Part shown: piece by piece, positions 23,614 to 32,230 of the stretch
Position numbering within the stretch: position 1 is the stretch's first letter
How the letters are laid out: each line of letters opens with the position of its first letter
Assembly (NCBI RefSeq): GCF_000315425.1
Contig: NZ_JH992928.1
Location: forward strand, 39,300-92,310
Direction: 5' to 3'
From: Massilia timonae CCUG 45783
GTDB taxonomy: Bacteria > Pseudomonadota > Gammaproteobacteria > Burkholderiales > Burkholderiaceae_D
DNA length: 53,011 nt
Notes under the pieces: generated by a model
Database searches by the model: none
The model's input: the letters and a program-made list of their open reading frames with translations, nothing else
Told to the model about the DNA's origin: nothing
Made by a program: the position numbers and the translations under genes

Positions 23614-24489
23614 CTAGTGCAGCGAACCCGCCGCTTCGCGGGTCAGCACGATCTCGAGGTATTCGGCCGGCGCCACCATCGAATCCGGCCCGGCCGTGTT
23701 GAAACGGTCGATCAGGGCCAGCAGGTCTTGCTCGAGCGCGTCGGCGGCGGACGGCGCAAGGGCGGCGAACGCCCGGTTCAGCGGTCCGTAGTAATCGCGG
23801 AACACATGCACCCAGTGCGTGGGCGACGCGTAGCGGAAGTTGAACATCCTGCGCGTGATGCGCGCCTGGAGCGCGTCGGCGCCGAACAGCTGGCGCACAT
23901 GGTCTTCATTTCCCCACAGTAGCGGCGACGCCAGCCCGGGCGGCGGCGCGATGTGCTTGCCGACCGCCTTGAACAGCTGGCCGATGAAGCCCTCGGGCGT
24001 CCAGTTCGCCATGCCGATGCGTCCGCCGGGCCGCACCACGCGCCGGATCTCGGCGGCGGCGCGCGCCTGGTCGGGCGCGAACATCACGCCAAAGGTGGAC
24101 AAGGCCACGTCAAAACTGGCGTCCGGGAACGGCAGCGCCTCGGCGTCCGCTTCGCGAAAGTCGATCGCCAGGCCTTCGGCGGCGGCGCGCGCCCGCCCCT
24201 TCTCGAGTAGCGCCGGCACGTAGTCGGTGGACGTGACGCGGGCGAAGCGGCGCGCCGCGGCCAGCGTGGCGTTGCCATTGCCGGCGGCGACGTCGAGCAC
24301 GCGCTCGCCGGCGCGCACGTCGGTGGCCTCGGCCAGCAGTTCGCCGACGATCTGCAGCGTGACGCCGACGACGGCGAAGTCGCCGCTGGCCCAGGTGGCC
24401 TGCTGGCGCTGCTTGATCGCGGCCAGGTCGGGACCGGCGGCGCCCGGACCCGCTTGGGGCGACGGCGAGGGTTGGACTGGCTGAGTCAT
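23614..24489 (-). CDS. Class I SAM-dependent methyltransferase
   Basis: A 291-residue methyltransferase of the UbiE/Methyltransf_11 type. SAM-binding motif I is VLDVAAGNGNATLAAAR (64-80), the acidic loop is STDYVPALLEKGR, motif II is EADAEALPFPDASFDVALSTFGVMF, and motif III is RVVRPGGRIGMANWTPEGF. The substrate is unknown. A good ribosome site (AAGGAG) lies 8 bp before the ATG. It is divergent from the TPR-protein gene (170-bp gap) and has no operon partner. Confidence 0.85.
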   Translation of the reverse strand: MTQPVQPSPSPQAGPGAAGPDLAAIKQRQQATWASGDFAVVGVTLQIVGELLAEATDVRAGERVLDVAAGNGNATLAAARRFARVTSTDYVPALLEKGRARAAAEGLAIDFREADAEALPFPDASFDVALSTFGVMFAPDQARAAAEIRRVVRPGGRIGMANWTPEGFIGQLFKAVGKHIAPPPGLASPLLWGNEDHVRQLFGADALQARITRRMFNFRYASPTHWVHVFRDYYGPLNRAFAALAPSAADALEQDLLALIDRFNTAGPDSMVAPAEYLEIVLTREAAGSLH

Positions 24490-24659
24490 GATCCATCTCC
24501 TTGAGCTGGCAGGTTTTCGATATGACTGGCCGCGCCACCCATGGTTCGACGCTATACCTTGCGCCTTCTCAATCCTGAGGTGGGAAATCAGCCCGCCGCT
24601 GCGACTCCAAGAACAAGCCAGGCACCGCAGACACGGCGCCGCCTCGGAGGATTCCCATC

Positions 24660-26540
24660 ATGAAACCGCGCCTTGTTCCGCGTGGCATTGCCGTCGCAAT
24701 CGTCATCCTTGCCATCGCCGTCATCGGCGCAGTGGCGCTCGCCGCCATGCCGTCGCTCTGGTCGGGCCGCGGCACGGCCAATACCGGTTTCGACCCGCTG
24801 TTCGCCGGGGCCGCCGGCGCCACCTGCGCGCCGGCGCGCGCCGGTGCGCCGCCCCTGCTGGCCCACCTGGTGCAGGCCCAGACCCAGGCCCAGGCCCAGG
24901 CAGAAACCCGCCCCTTCGCGCCGGGCCAGCAGGCGCCGGCCAGGCCGGGCGCCAAGCCCGCGGACAAGCCGGGCAAGGCCGCGCCGCCGCCCCTGTACGA
25001 CAACCTGGGCAAGCTGCACGTGCCGATCACCACCGCCAGCAAGCGCGCCCAGGCCTATTTCGACCAGGGCATCCGCCTGACCTTCGCCTTCAACCATGCC
25101 GAAGCGGCGCGCGCCTTCCGCGCCGCGCAAGACGCCGACCCGGACTGCGCCATGTGCTACTGGAGCGAGGCGCTGGTGCTGGGCCCGAACATCAACGCCC
25201 CCATGTTCCCCGAGGCCGTGGCGCCGGCGGTGGCCGCCGCGGCCGAGGCGAGCCGCCTGGCGCCGCGCACCCGCCCCGAAGAGCAGGCCGTGATCCGCGC
25301 CGTGGCGCGCCGCTACAGCCTTGACGCCGGCGCCGACCGCGCCGCGCTCGACAAGGCCTATGCCGATGCCATGGCCGAGGCGGCGCGCGACTTCCCGACC
25401 CACGACACCATCCAGGTGCTGTTCGCCGAATCGCTGATGGACCTATCGCCCTGGGACTACTGGGCGGCCGGCGGCGCCCGGCCCAAGAACCGCACGGCCG
25501 AGCTGGTCGCCGCGCTCGAGAAAGTATTGGCGCGCAACCCGACGCATGCCGGGGCCGCCCACTACTACATCCACGCGATGGAAGCCTCGGCCCGGCCCGA
25601 GAAAGCCCTGCCCGCCGCGCGCGTGCTGGCAAGCCAGATTCCCGGCGCCGGCCATATCGTGCACATGCCCTCGCACATCTATTACCGGCTGGGCATGTAC
25701 CGCGACGCGCTGCGCGCGAATGTCCTGGCGGTCGCCACCGACGAACGCTACTTCGCCGACGCGGCCAGCGACCCCGTCTACCGCGGCGCCTACTACCCGC
25801 ACAATATCCACTTCGTGATGGTATCGGCCCTGATGGGTGGCGACGGTCGCACGGCGCTCGAAGCCGCGGGCAAGCTCGACAAGGTGATCACGCCCGAGCT
25901 CCTGACAGCCATCGGCGCGCTGCAGCCGGTCAAGTCGGCGCCTTACTTCGCCCATGTCCAGTTCAGCGATGCGGACACCCTGCTCGCGCTGCCCGACCCG
26001 GGACCCCAGTTCGTGCTCGTGCAGGCGATGTGGCATTACGCGCGCGCCGTCGGCCATGCGCGCAAGGGCGACTTCGAGGCGGCCGCACGCGAAGTCGCCG
26101 CCCTCGACAAGATCGAGAAGAACGGCGACTTCAAGGCGGTGAACGACTGGAACATTCCCGGCCGCGAGATCGTCCAGACCGCCCGCTCGGTGGCCCAGGC
26201 CAGGATCGCCGATGCGCGCGGCGACCTGCCGCGTGCGGTCAACGCCTACCGCAGTGCGATCGCGGTGCAGGATTCGTTGCCCTATATGGAGCCGCCCTAC
26301 TGGTATTACCCGGTGCGCCAGTCGCTCGGCGTGGCGCTCCTGCGCAGCGGACAGCCGGACGCCGCCGAAAAGGTCTTCCGCGACTCGCTGGCACGCACCC
26401 CAAGCAATGGCTGGGCATTGCGCGGGCTGATGGAGGTGTACCGCAAGCGTGGCGACGAAACCGCGCTCGCGGCCGTGCAAAAGCAGTTCGCGACCACCTG
26501 GCTTGGCAAGCCGGACGGGCCGGCACTGTCCGCACTCTAG
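24660..26540 (+). CDS. Tetratricopeptide-repeat protein, membrane-anchored or exported
   Basis: A 626-residue protein with an N-terminal hydrophobic segment (about residues 8-30), then a low-complexity Gln/Ala/Pro/Lys linker with a QTQAQAQAQAE tract (about 74-110), and from about 115 a chain of TPR-like helical hairpins. Distinctive conserved blocks are AYFDQGIRLTFAFNHAEAARAFRAAQDADPDCAMCYWSEAL-like, HYYIHAMEAS, and GHIVHMPSHIYYRLGMY. Together they mark a family often annotated only as TPR repeat protein. A GGAGGATTCCC ribosome site supports the start. It lies alone, so its partner or cargo is unknown. Confidence 0.85.
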   Translation: MKPRLVPRGIAVAIVILAIAVIGAVALAAMPSLWSGRGTANTGFDPLFAGAAGATCAPARAGAPPLLAHLVQAQTQAQAQAETRPFAPGQQAPARPGAKPADKPGKAAPPPLYDNLGKLHVPITTASKRAQAYFDQGIRLTFAFNHAEAARAFRAAQDADPDCAMCYWSEALVLGPNINAPMFPEAVAPAVAAAAEASRLAPRTRPEEQAVIRAVARRYSLDAGADRAALDKAYADAMAEAARDFPTHDTIQVLFAESLMDLSPWDYWAAGGARPKNRTAELVAALEKVLARNPTHAGAAHYYIHAMEASARPEKALPAARVLASQIPGAGHIVHMPSHIYYRLGMYRDALRANVLAVATDERYFADAASDPVYRGAYYPHNIHFVMVSALMGGDGRTALEAAGKLDKVITPELLTAIGALQPVKSAPYFAHVQFSDADTLLALPDPGPQFVLVQAMWHYARAVGHARKGDFEAAAREVAALDKIEKNGDFKAVNDWNIPGREIVQTARSVAQARIADARGDLPRAVNAYRSAIAVQDSLPYMEPPYWYYPVRQSLGVALLRSGQPDAAEKVFRDSLARTPSNGWALRGLMEVYRKRGDETALAAVQKQFATTWLGKPDGPALSAL

Positions 26541-26772
26541 ACCTTTGGCATGCCCGCTTGCGCGGCCTGGTCAAGCCTTGCCGAGCGTCGCGCGCCCGCG
26601 CCGGATGTCGGCGGCAACGACGGCTTCCTGTCGGTCGTCCTCACCCATGGCGCATGCTGGATCCACCATGGCGCTGGGCATGCCGCTGTCATGCGGCGCG
26701 GATGTAAATCATGCGACACAGCAATCCCATTGTCACTTATGCTAGGAGCCCGAATATTTACAAGAGGTTCCG

Positions 26773-27357
26773 ATGAACGCCAAGCCTTCGTTCTTCGCGT
26801 CGTGCGCCGCCCTGGTCCTGTCCGCCCTGTGCGCCGTTCCGGCGCTGGCAGCGGACAGCGCCCGGCCGTTGCAGCCGATCGAATCGCTCGTGGTGCCGCG
26901 CTATATGGGCGTCTGGTACGAGATCGCAAAACTCCCCAACGATTTCCAGAAAAAATGCGTCGGTGACACCACCGCCACCTACACCCTGGGCGAGGATGGA
27001 CGGGTGCAAGTCGTCAATCGCTGCCGCACCGCCGAGGGCAAGTTCGACGTGGCCGACGGCGTGGCGCGCCAGCTCGGCGGCGCCACCTCGCCCAAGCTCA
27101 AGGTGCGTTTCGCGCCGGCGATCCTGTCCTTCATCCCGATGGTGTGGGGAGATTACTGGGTCATCGACCTCGACGAGAAATACCAATTGTCCGCGGTGAG
27201 CGAACCCAAGCGCGAATACCTGTGGATCCTGTCGCGCACACCGCAGGTCGAACCGGCCGACTACGACGCCCTGCTCACACGCCTCACGGCCCAGGGACTG
27301 GATGTGTCCAGGCTGGTGCGCACCCCGCAAACCCAGTTGCAGCAGCCCGGGCAATAA
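26773..27357 (+). CDS. Lipocalin family protein (Blc-like)
   Basis: A 194-residue exported lipocalin. A Sec signal peptide ends about PALAAD, with no lipobox, unlike enterobacterial Blc. The lipocalin signature is RYMGVWYEIAKLPNDFQ (GxW at 46-48), later a conserved YWVIDLDEKYQLSAVSEPKREYLWILSRTP strand pair and the C-terminal helix YDALLTRLTAQGLD. It should bind fatty acids or lysophospholipids in the periplasm. CCGATG is preceded by AAGAGG as ribosome site. Confidence 0.9.
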   Translation: MNAKPSFFASCAALVLSALCAVPALAADSARPLQPIESLVVPRYMGVWYEIAKLPNDFQKKCVGDTTATYTLGEDGRVQVVNRCRTAEGKFDVADGVARQLGGATSPKLKVRFAPAILSFIPMVWGDYWVIDLDEKYQLSAVSEPKREYLWILSRTPQVEPADYDALLTRLTAQGLDVSRLVRTPQTQLQQPGQ

Positions 27358-27575
27358 TAAGTCCGGAAGCGCCATCCGGTCATTCCCGCCACAGCCCCGA
27401 ACGGCCCGGCAAGCCTGGAAATCCAGGCAGCCGTCCCCATCTTCAACAGCAGCAGGAGTCGCAAACGACGCCGAGATCCGGCCGGCGTTTGCGCCATCCA
27501 AATCCTTGCCGCCCAGGCAATATCCTTAGCCATGCACCGGCCTCGCCGGCTGCCGTGCCGTCCTTGAAGAGTTCG

Positions 27576-28511
27576 ATGTCCGGTCCGATGCCCTTCCTCG
27601 CATTCCGCCTTGCCCTTCCGACCTGGATCGCCGTGGCCGCGCTCTTGCCGGCGCCGCCTGCCGCACAGGCCGCCGCCTCATTTGCTTCAGCCTCTGTTTC
27701 CGCCTCCGCTCCCGCCAACGGTGGCGATCCGCTGGCGGCGCTGGTCAACGCCTACCGCGCCGATCCCGGCGCCTGCGACGGCCATCCCGCCGCGCCGGCT
27801 AACGCGCTCGATCCGCAACCGGCCCTGGCCCAGGTACGCATCGGCGCCGGCACCTTCATCGAATCCGCACTCGAACGCGCCGGTTACGCCGCCGCGCAGG
27901 CACAGGCGGTCTACGTCACCGGCCCCGAGGATGCGCAGGCCGCCATGACCGTGCTGGCGCAAAAATACTGCAAGGTACTGCTGAGCGATCGTTTCTCGGC
28001 GGTCGGCAGCTATCGCGAGGGTGTGACCTGGACCGTCGTGCTGGCACAACCGGCGCCGCCGCTGCCCTCGGCCACCTATCCCGACTGGCGCGAAGCCGGG
28101 CACGCGATCCTGGATGAAGTCAATGCTGCGCGCGCCAGTGCCCGTTCCTGCGGCAAGCAAGCGTTCCCGGCGGCGCCGCCCCTGAGCTGGAACCCCGCGC
28201 TGGGCGACGCCGCACTGGCCCATAGCCGCGACATGGCCACGGGACGCTACTTCAGCCACCGCGGCAGGGATGGCAGCCAGGCCGCCGAGCGCGCCCTGCG
28301 CGCCGGCTACAGCTGGCGCCGGGTGGGTGAAAACATTGCCTTTGGCCAGCGTTCGCCGCGCGAAGCCGTCGAAGGCTGGCTCGACAGCCCCGGACATTGC
28401 GCCAACATCATGAACCGCGCTTTCACCGAGATGGGCGCCGCCTATGGCGTCACGCCCGAGCGGCAGACCGGCGTCATCTACTGGACCCAGGTGTTCGGCG
28501 CATCGCGTTAA
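27576..28511 (+). CDS. CAP-domain (SCP/YkwD-like) secreted protein
   Basis: A 311-residue protein with signal peptide (residues 1-33) and a C-terminal CAP domain (about 185-309). Signatures are LAHSRDMATGRYFSHRGRDG, YSWRRVGENIAFG, VEGWLDSPGHCANIMN and FTEMGAAYG, with the His/Glu pairs of the CAP cavity. The middle part (50-165) is not recognised but has a Cys pair. The start at 27576 has GAAGAG 5 bp upstream; the frame is open to 27144 but overlaps the lipocalin gene. CAP proteins in bacteria are secreted with largely unknown roles. Confidence 0.88.
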   Translation: MSGPMPFLAFRLALPTWIAVAALLPAPPAAQAAASFASASVSASAPANGGDPLAALVNAYRADPGACDGHPAAPANALDPQPALAQVRIGAGTFIESALERAGYAAAQAQAVYVTGPEDAQAAMTVLAQKYCKVLLSDRFSAVGSYREGVTWTVVLAQPAPPLPSATYPDWREAGHAILDEVNAARASARSCGKQAFPAAPPLSWNPALGDAALAHSRDMATGRYFSHRGRDGSQAAERALRAGYSWRRVGENIAFGQRSPREAVEGWLDSPGHCANIMNRAFTEMGAAYGVTPERQTGVIYWTQVFGASR

Positions 28512-28657
28512 GCGCCGCAGCCACCGGGCCGGCCCATGCCTGCCCCGCCTTCGACCCGGATTGCGCGCCGAGCCGTGCCGCCCCCACAAGCTGCTTCAGA
28601 TAGACTTCCCCTCAACATCAACCTCCCGTGCGCGTCTCGCTGCGCCGCCCTTTCCAC

Positions 28658-29566
28658 ATGCTCCAGTCCGCCCCGCAACCACGACTCGGCCTCGTCTGCA
28701 TCACCGTTTCCAAGGACGTGCGCTACCGCGCGCTCACGCGCAAGCGCCTGCTCGAGCATTCGGAAGATGGCCAACGCCGCTTGCTGGAAGACATTTATCG
28801 CGACAATATCCAGACCCTGGACAATGCGCTGCGTTACTGCGAGCGCGAAGGCATCGCCCTCTACCGCATGCCCTCGTCGATCTTCCCGTTCTCGGATACG
28901 CCGTTCGGGCTGGACGTCCTGCAACAGTTCAAGGAAACCCTCGGCCGCTCGGGCCGGCGCGCGATCGAGCGCGGCATCCGCCTGGTGATGCATCCCGACC
29001 AGTTCGTGGTGCTCAGTTCGGACTCGGAAGACGTCGTGGCCAACAGCGTCAAGATCTTGCAGATGCACGCCGACATCATGGATTTGCTGGACCAGCCGCG
29101 TTCGCCCTGGGCGCTGCTGGAAATCCATGGCGGCAAGGCCGACCGCGAAGACAAGCTGGTCGCGCGCATTGCCGAACTGCCGGACGCGATCCGCTGCCGC
29201 ATCGGCCTGGAGAATGATGAATACGCCTACAGCGCCGACGAGATCCACGCCGTGTGCGTGCGCGCCGGCGTGCCGATGGTGTTCGACGCCCACCACCACA
29301 TCGTCCACGAAAAGCTGGACAGCTACGAGCATCCGAGCGTGGCCGAGATGGTGAGCAAGGCGCGCGCCACCTGGCCCGACCCGGCCCAACAGCTGGTGCA
29401 TATCTCGAACGGCCGCGAAGGCTTCAACGACCGCCAGCATTCCGACCTGATCGCGACGATGCCCTCGTCCTACCTCGCCGCGCCGTACATCGAGATCGAG
29501 GCCAAGCTCAAGGAAGAGGCGATCCGCGGCCTGGATGGCTGGTGTTCAAGGTTCGCGACAACGTAG
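28658..29566 (+). CDS. uvsE: UV damage endonuclease UvsE
   Basis: A 302-residue TIM-barrel endonuclease of the UvdE family that nicks DNA 5' to cyclobutane dimers and (6-4) photoproducts, giving a repair route independent of UvrABC. Family blocks seen are RLGLVCIT, YRMPSSIFPFSD, RLVMHPDQFVVLSS, LEIHGGK, LENDEY, VFDAHHHIVH and HISNGREG, containing the His/Asp/Glu residues that hold three metal ions. An in-frame GTG at 28628 would add ten residues; neither start has a clear ribosome site. Its last 21 bp overlap the convergent alpha/beta-hydrolase gene. Confidence 0.92.
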   Translation: MLQSAPQPRLGLVCITVSKDVRYRALTRKRLLEHSEDGQRRLLEDIYRDNIQTLDNALRYCEREGIALYRMPSSIFPFSDTPFGLDVLQQFKETLGRSGRRAIERGIRLVMHPDQFVVLSSDSEDVVANSVKILQMHADIMDLLDQPRSPWALLEIHGGKADREDKLVARIAELPDAIRCRIGLENDEYAYSADEIHAVCVRAGVPMVFDAHHHIVHEKLDSYEHPSVAEMVSKARATWPDPAQQLVHISNGREGFNDRQHSDLIATMPSSYLAAPYIEIEAKLKEEAIRGLDGWCSRFATT

Positions 29567-30256
29567 GGGCGGCAGCGCTTCCAACCACGGCACGATCACG
29601 TCGCACAATGCTTGCGGCGCCTCCAGCGGAATCATGTGTCCGCTGTCCTCGACCAGCGCGAACTGCGCCCCCGCGATGCCCGCATGCAGCTCCTGCGCTT
29701 CTTCCAGGCTGCGCAGGCGGTCGTGCCCCGCCGCGACCACCAGGGTCGGACAGCGGATCTCGCCCAGCAGATGCAGGTCGCCCGGCCGCTCGACCATCGA
29801 CTGGTTGCGAAACGCCACGCCGCCCAGCCGCACGCCCATCGTGCGCACGCGCTCGATCAGCGCCTCGTTGTCCACCTCGCGCGGATGCAGCGAGCTGGCG
29901 ATGGCGGTGCGGCTCAGCCCCGCGAACGAGACGGACGGCGCCGCTCGCGCCACCGTGCGCTTGCCCTGGCGCACGGCGTCGGAATCGGGCCGGGTCGAAG
30001 TGGCGATCTGCACCAGCGCGCGCACGCGTCCGGGCGCCTGGCGCACCATCTCGCGCGCGACATAGCCGCCCATCGAGAAGCCGATCAGGATGAAGGACGG
30101 CGGCGCCTCGGCCAATGCGCGGCGCGCCAGGTCCTCGAGGGTGGAATCATGACGCAGGTCGGCATGCGCCAGCGGGCCGAAGGGGGCCAGCCGGTCGCGC
30201 ATGTCGTCCCACAGCGTCTCATCAAGCATGTAGCCTGGAACCAGCAGGATAGTCAT
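29546..30256 (-). CDS. Alpha/beta hydrolase
   Basis: A 236-residue hydrolase with the nucleophile elbow GFSMGG (Ser61), Asp in AAGHDRLRS and catalytic His in DSGHMIPLEAP. The short N-terminus (MTILLVPGYM) carries the oxyanion loop. Esterase or thioesterase activity is likely; the substrate is unknown. It lies 60 bp downstream of ssuD on the same strand, so it may belong to the sulfonate operon, and converges on uvsE with a 21-bp overlap. Confidence 0.85.
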   Translation of the reverse strand: MTILLVPGYMLDETLWDDMRDRLAPFGPLAHADLRHDSTLEDLARRALAEAPPSFILIGFSMGGYVAREMVRQAPGRVRALVQIATSTRPDSDAVRQGKRTVARAAPSVSFAGLSRTAIASSLHPREVDNEALIERVRTMGVRLGGVAFRNQSMVERPGDLHLLGEIRCPTLVVAAGHDRLRSLEEAQELHAGIAGAQFALVEDSGHMIPLEAPQALCDVIVPWLEALPPLRCREP

Positions 30257-30316
30257 CGCGCCATCATAGCAAAGCGCGCTGACGGCGCGGGGTCAGGCCA
30301 ACCTTCAGGCTACCTT

Positions 30317-31468
30317 TCAGGCAGCCTTCCTGGGCAGGATGTCGCTCGCCATCATCTCGCCGAACGGGCCGGTGATCGACTGCTCCCCCTGCTCCGTTCC
30401 TTTCCCCAGCAGCGGGAACACCAGTTCGGCGAAGCGGTACGATTCTTCCAGGTGCGGATAGCCCGACAGGATGAAGGTCTCGATGCCGAGATCCGCGTAC
30501 TCGCGCATGCGCGCCGCCACCGTCTCGGGGTCGCCCACCAGCGCCGTCCCCGCCCCGCCGCGCACCAGGCCCACGCCGGCCCACAGATTGGGCGAGACTT
30601 CGAGCTGGTCGCGCCGCCCGCCATGCAGGGCCGCCATGCGGCGCTGGCCGACCGAATCCATCTTCGCGAACGCGGCCTGGGCCTTTGCAATGGTGTCGTC
30701 GTCCAGGTGGCTGATCAACTCGTCGGCCGCGCGCCAGGCTTCTTCATTGGTCTCGCGCACGATCACGTGCAGGCGGATGCCGAATTTGAGCGTGCGGCCG
30801 TGCTTCGCGGCCCGCGCGCGGATGTCGGCCAGCTTCTCGGCCACCGCCGCCGGCGGTTCGCCCCAGGTCAGGTAGACGTCCATCTGCTCGGCGGCCAGTT
30901 CGTGGGCCGGCTCGGACGAACCGCCGAAGTACAGCGGCGGGTACGGTTTCTGCACGGCCGGATACAGGGTCTTGGCGCCCTTGACCTGGATGTGCTTGCC
31001 CTCGAAGTCATAGCCCGCCGCGCCTCCTTCTCCCGCCATGCTGGCGCGCCAGACCTTGAAGAATTCGCGCGAGATCTCGTAGCGCTTGGTGTGATCGGCA
31101 TACAGGCCGTCGGCTTCGAGCTCGCCCTGGTCGCCGCCGGTGACGACGTTGATCAGCAGGCGCCCGTTCGACAGGCGGTCGAAGGTGGAGGCCATGCGCA
31201 CCGCCAGCCCGGGCGTCGACAGACCGGGACGGATCGCGACCAGGAATTTCAGCCTGGTGGTGGCGTTGATCAGCGACGAGGCAACGATCCAGGCGTCCTC
31301 GCAAGAGCGCCCGGTCGGCAGCAGCACGCCGTCGTAGCCGAGGGTATCAGCGGCGACCGCGACCTGCTTCAGGTAATCGGCGTTGACCGGGCGCGCGCCC
31401 TTGGTGGTGCCGAGATAGCGGCTGTCGCCGTGGGTGGGGATGAACCAGAAGATGTTGGGAGTCGACAC
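30317..31468 (-). CDS. ssuD: FMNH2-dependent alkanesulfonate monooxygenase
   Basis: A 383-residue luciferase-like monooxygenase that splits alkanesulfonates into aldehyde and sulfite using FMNH2 and O2. It follows the E. coli SsuD pattern closely: FWFIPTHGDSRYLGT, LLPTGRSCEDAW (active-site Cys region), FLVAIRPG, TGGDQGE, LYFGGSSEPAHELAAEQ, RLHVIVRETNEEAW, and NLWAGVGLVRGGAGTALVGDP. The GTG at 31468 is chosen because GAGGA lies 6 bp upstream and it matches the E. coli start; an ATG at 31489 overlaps ssuE by 4 bp. It depends on the reductase SsuE encoded directly upstream. Confidence 0.96.
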   Translation of the reverse strand: MSTPNIFWFIPTHGDSRYLGTTKGARPVNADYLKQVAVAADTLGYDGVLLPTGRSCEDAWIVASSLINATTRLKFLVAIRPGLSTPGLAVRMASTFDRLSNGRLLINVVTGGDQGELEADGLYADHTKRYEISREFFKVWRASMAGEGGAAGYDFEGKHIQVKGAKTLYPAVQKPYPPLYFGGSSEPAHELAAEQMDVYLTWGEPPAAVAEKLADIRARAAKHGRTLKFGIRLHVIVRETNEEAWRAADELISHLDDDTIAKAQAAFAKMDSVGQRRMAALHGGRRDQLEVSPNLWAGVGLVRGGAGTALVGDPETVAARMREYADLGIETFILSGYPHLEESYRFAELVFPLLGKGTEQGEQSITGPFGEMMASDILPRKAA

Positions 31469-31485
31469 GGTAAGTCCTCGGTGAT

Positions 31486-32037
31486 TCATGCAGCGGCGGC
31501 GGTCTGCGCGCGCGCCTGGAGTTCGGCGTCCAGCTGTTCAATACCCTCGGCGACACGACCGGCGATCGGGCCCGCCAGGCGCGTGCCGCGCTCGCTGTCC
31601 CAGGCGATCTGCTCGGACGTGGCATAGATGCTGGACAGGATGGCGCGCGCCGACATCGAGGCCAGTACCGGGCGCAGCGCATAGTCGAGCGCCAGCAGGT
31701 GCGACTGGCTGCCGCCGGCCGCGAGCGGCAACACGACCTTGCCGCGCAGGCCGTCCTGCGGCAACAGGTCGAGGAACAACTTGAGCATGCCGGTGTAGGC
31801 CGCCTTGTAGATCGGCGTGGCCACCACCAGCGCGTCGGCCTGGGCCACCAGCGCCAGCGCGCGCGCCAGCTCCGGGTCATGCGCATCCATGCGCAGCAGG
31901 GCGGGACCGGGCAGTTCGCGCACCTCGAGGCGCGTCGTGCGCCAGCCGTGGACGGCGAGTTTTTCTCCGACGTGCTGCAACAGGCGGCTGCAGGACGACT
32001 GCGACGACGGGCTACCGCCCAGCAAGATGACGCTCAT
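31486..32037 (-). CDS. ssuE: NADPH-dependent FMN reductase
   Basis: A 183-residue flavodoxin-fold reductase supplying FMNH2 to SsuD and probably to the other flavin monooxygenases nearby. Signatures are the N-terminal ILLGGSPSSQSSCSRLL phosphate loop, VVATPIYKAAYTGMLKLFLDLLPQ and PLAAGGSQSHLLALDYALRPVL. The ATG at 32037 gives the family length; the frame upstream to 32154 has no similarity. It begins the minus-strand ssuED operon, divergent from the sfnB-like gene across a 190-bp promoter region. Confidence 0.95.
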   Translation of the reverse strand: MSVILLGGSPSSQSSCSRLLQHVGEKLAVHGWRTTRLEVRELPGPALLRMDAHDPELARALALVAQADALVVATPIYKAAYTGMLKLFLDLLPQDGLRGKVVLPLAAGGSQSHLLALDYALRPVLASMSARAILSSIYATSEQIAWDSERGTRLAGPIAGRVAEGIEQLDAELQARAQTAAAA

Positions 32038-32095
32038 GGTGAGTTCCAGTTCTGACAACGATCGCCACAGCGTACGCCGCGCGCACGATCGACCC

Positions 32096-32124
32096 AACGA
32101 ATCGTTTCGCTCATCGATATGCGT
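32096..32124. promoter_or_regulatory. Candidate sulfur-regulon operator in the ssuE/sfnB divergent region
   Basis: CGAATCGTTT (32098-32107) and TCGATATGCGT (32114-32124). Both words recur, with one mismatch in the first, upstream of the serine acetyltransferase gene at 40690-40699 and 40727-40737. A LysR-type sulfur regulator (CysB/SsuR-like) is the obvious candidate, but the regulator is not in the window and the motif is inferred from two occurrences only. Confidence 0.35.
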
Positions 32125-32230
32125 TTGCCGTTTTAACTTTTCGCGCATATTCATGGCCGGATTTCTTCGTTCACGCGGCGCCGGCTAGCGATGCAAGATG
32201 GCAGCTCACCCAATACCGGCACACAGCCCC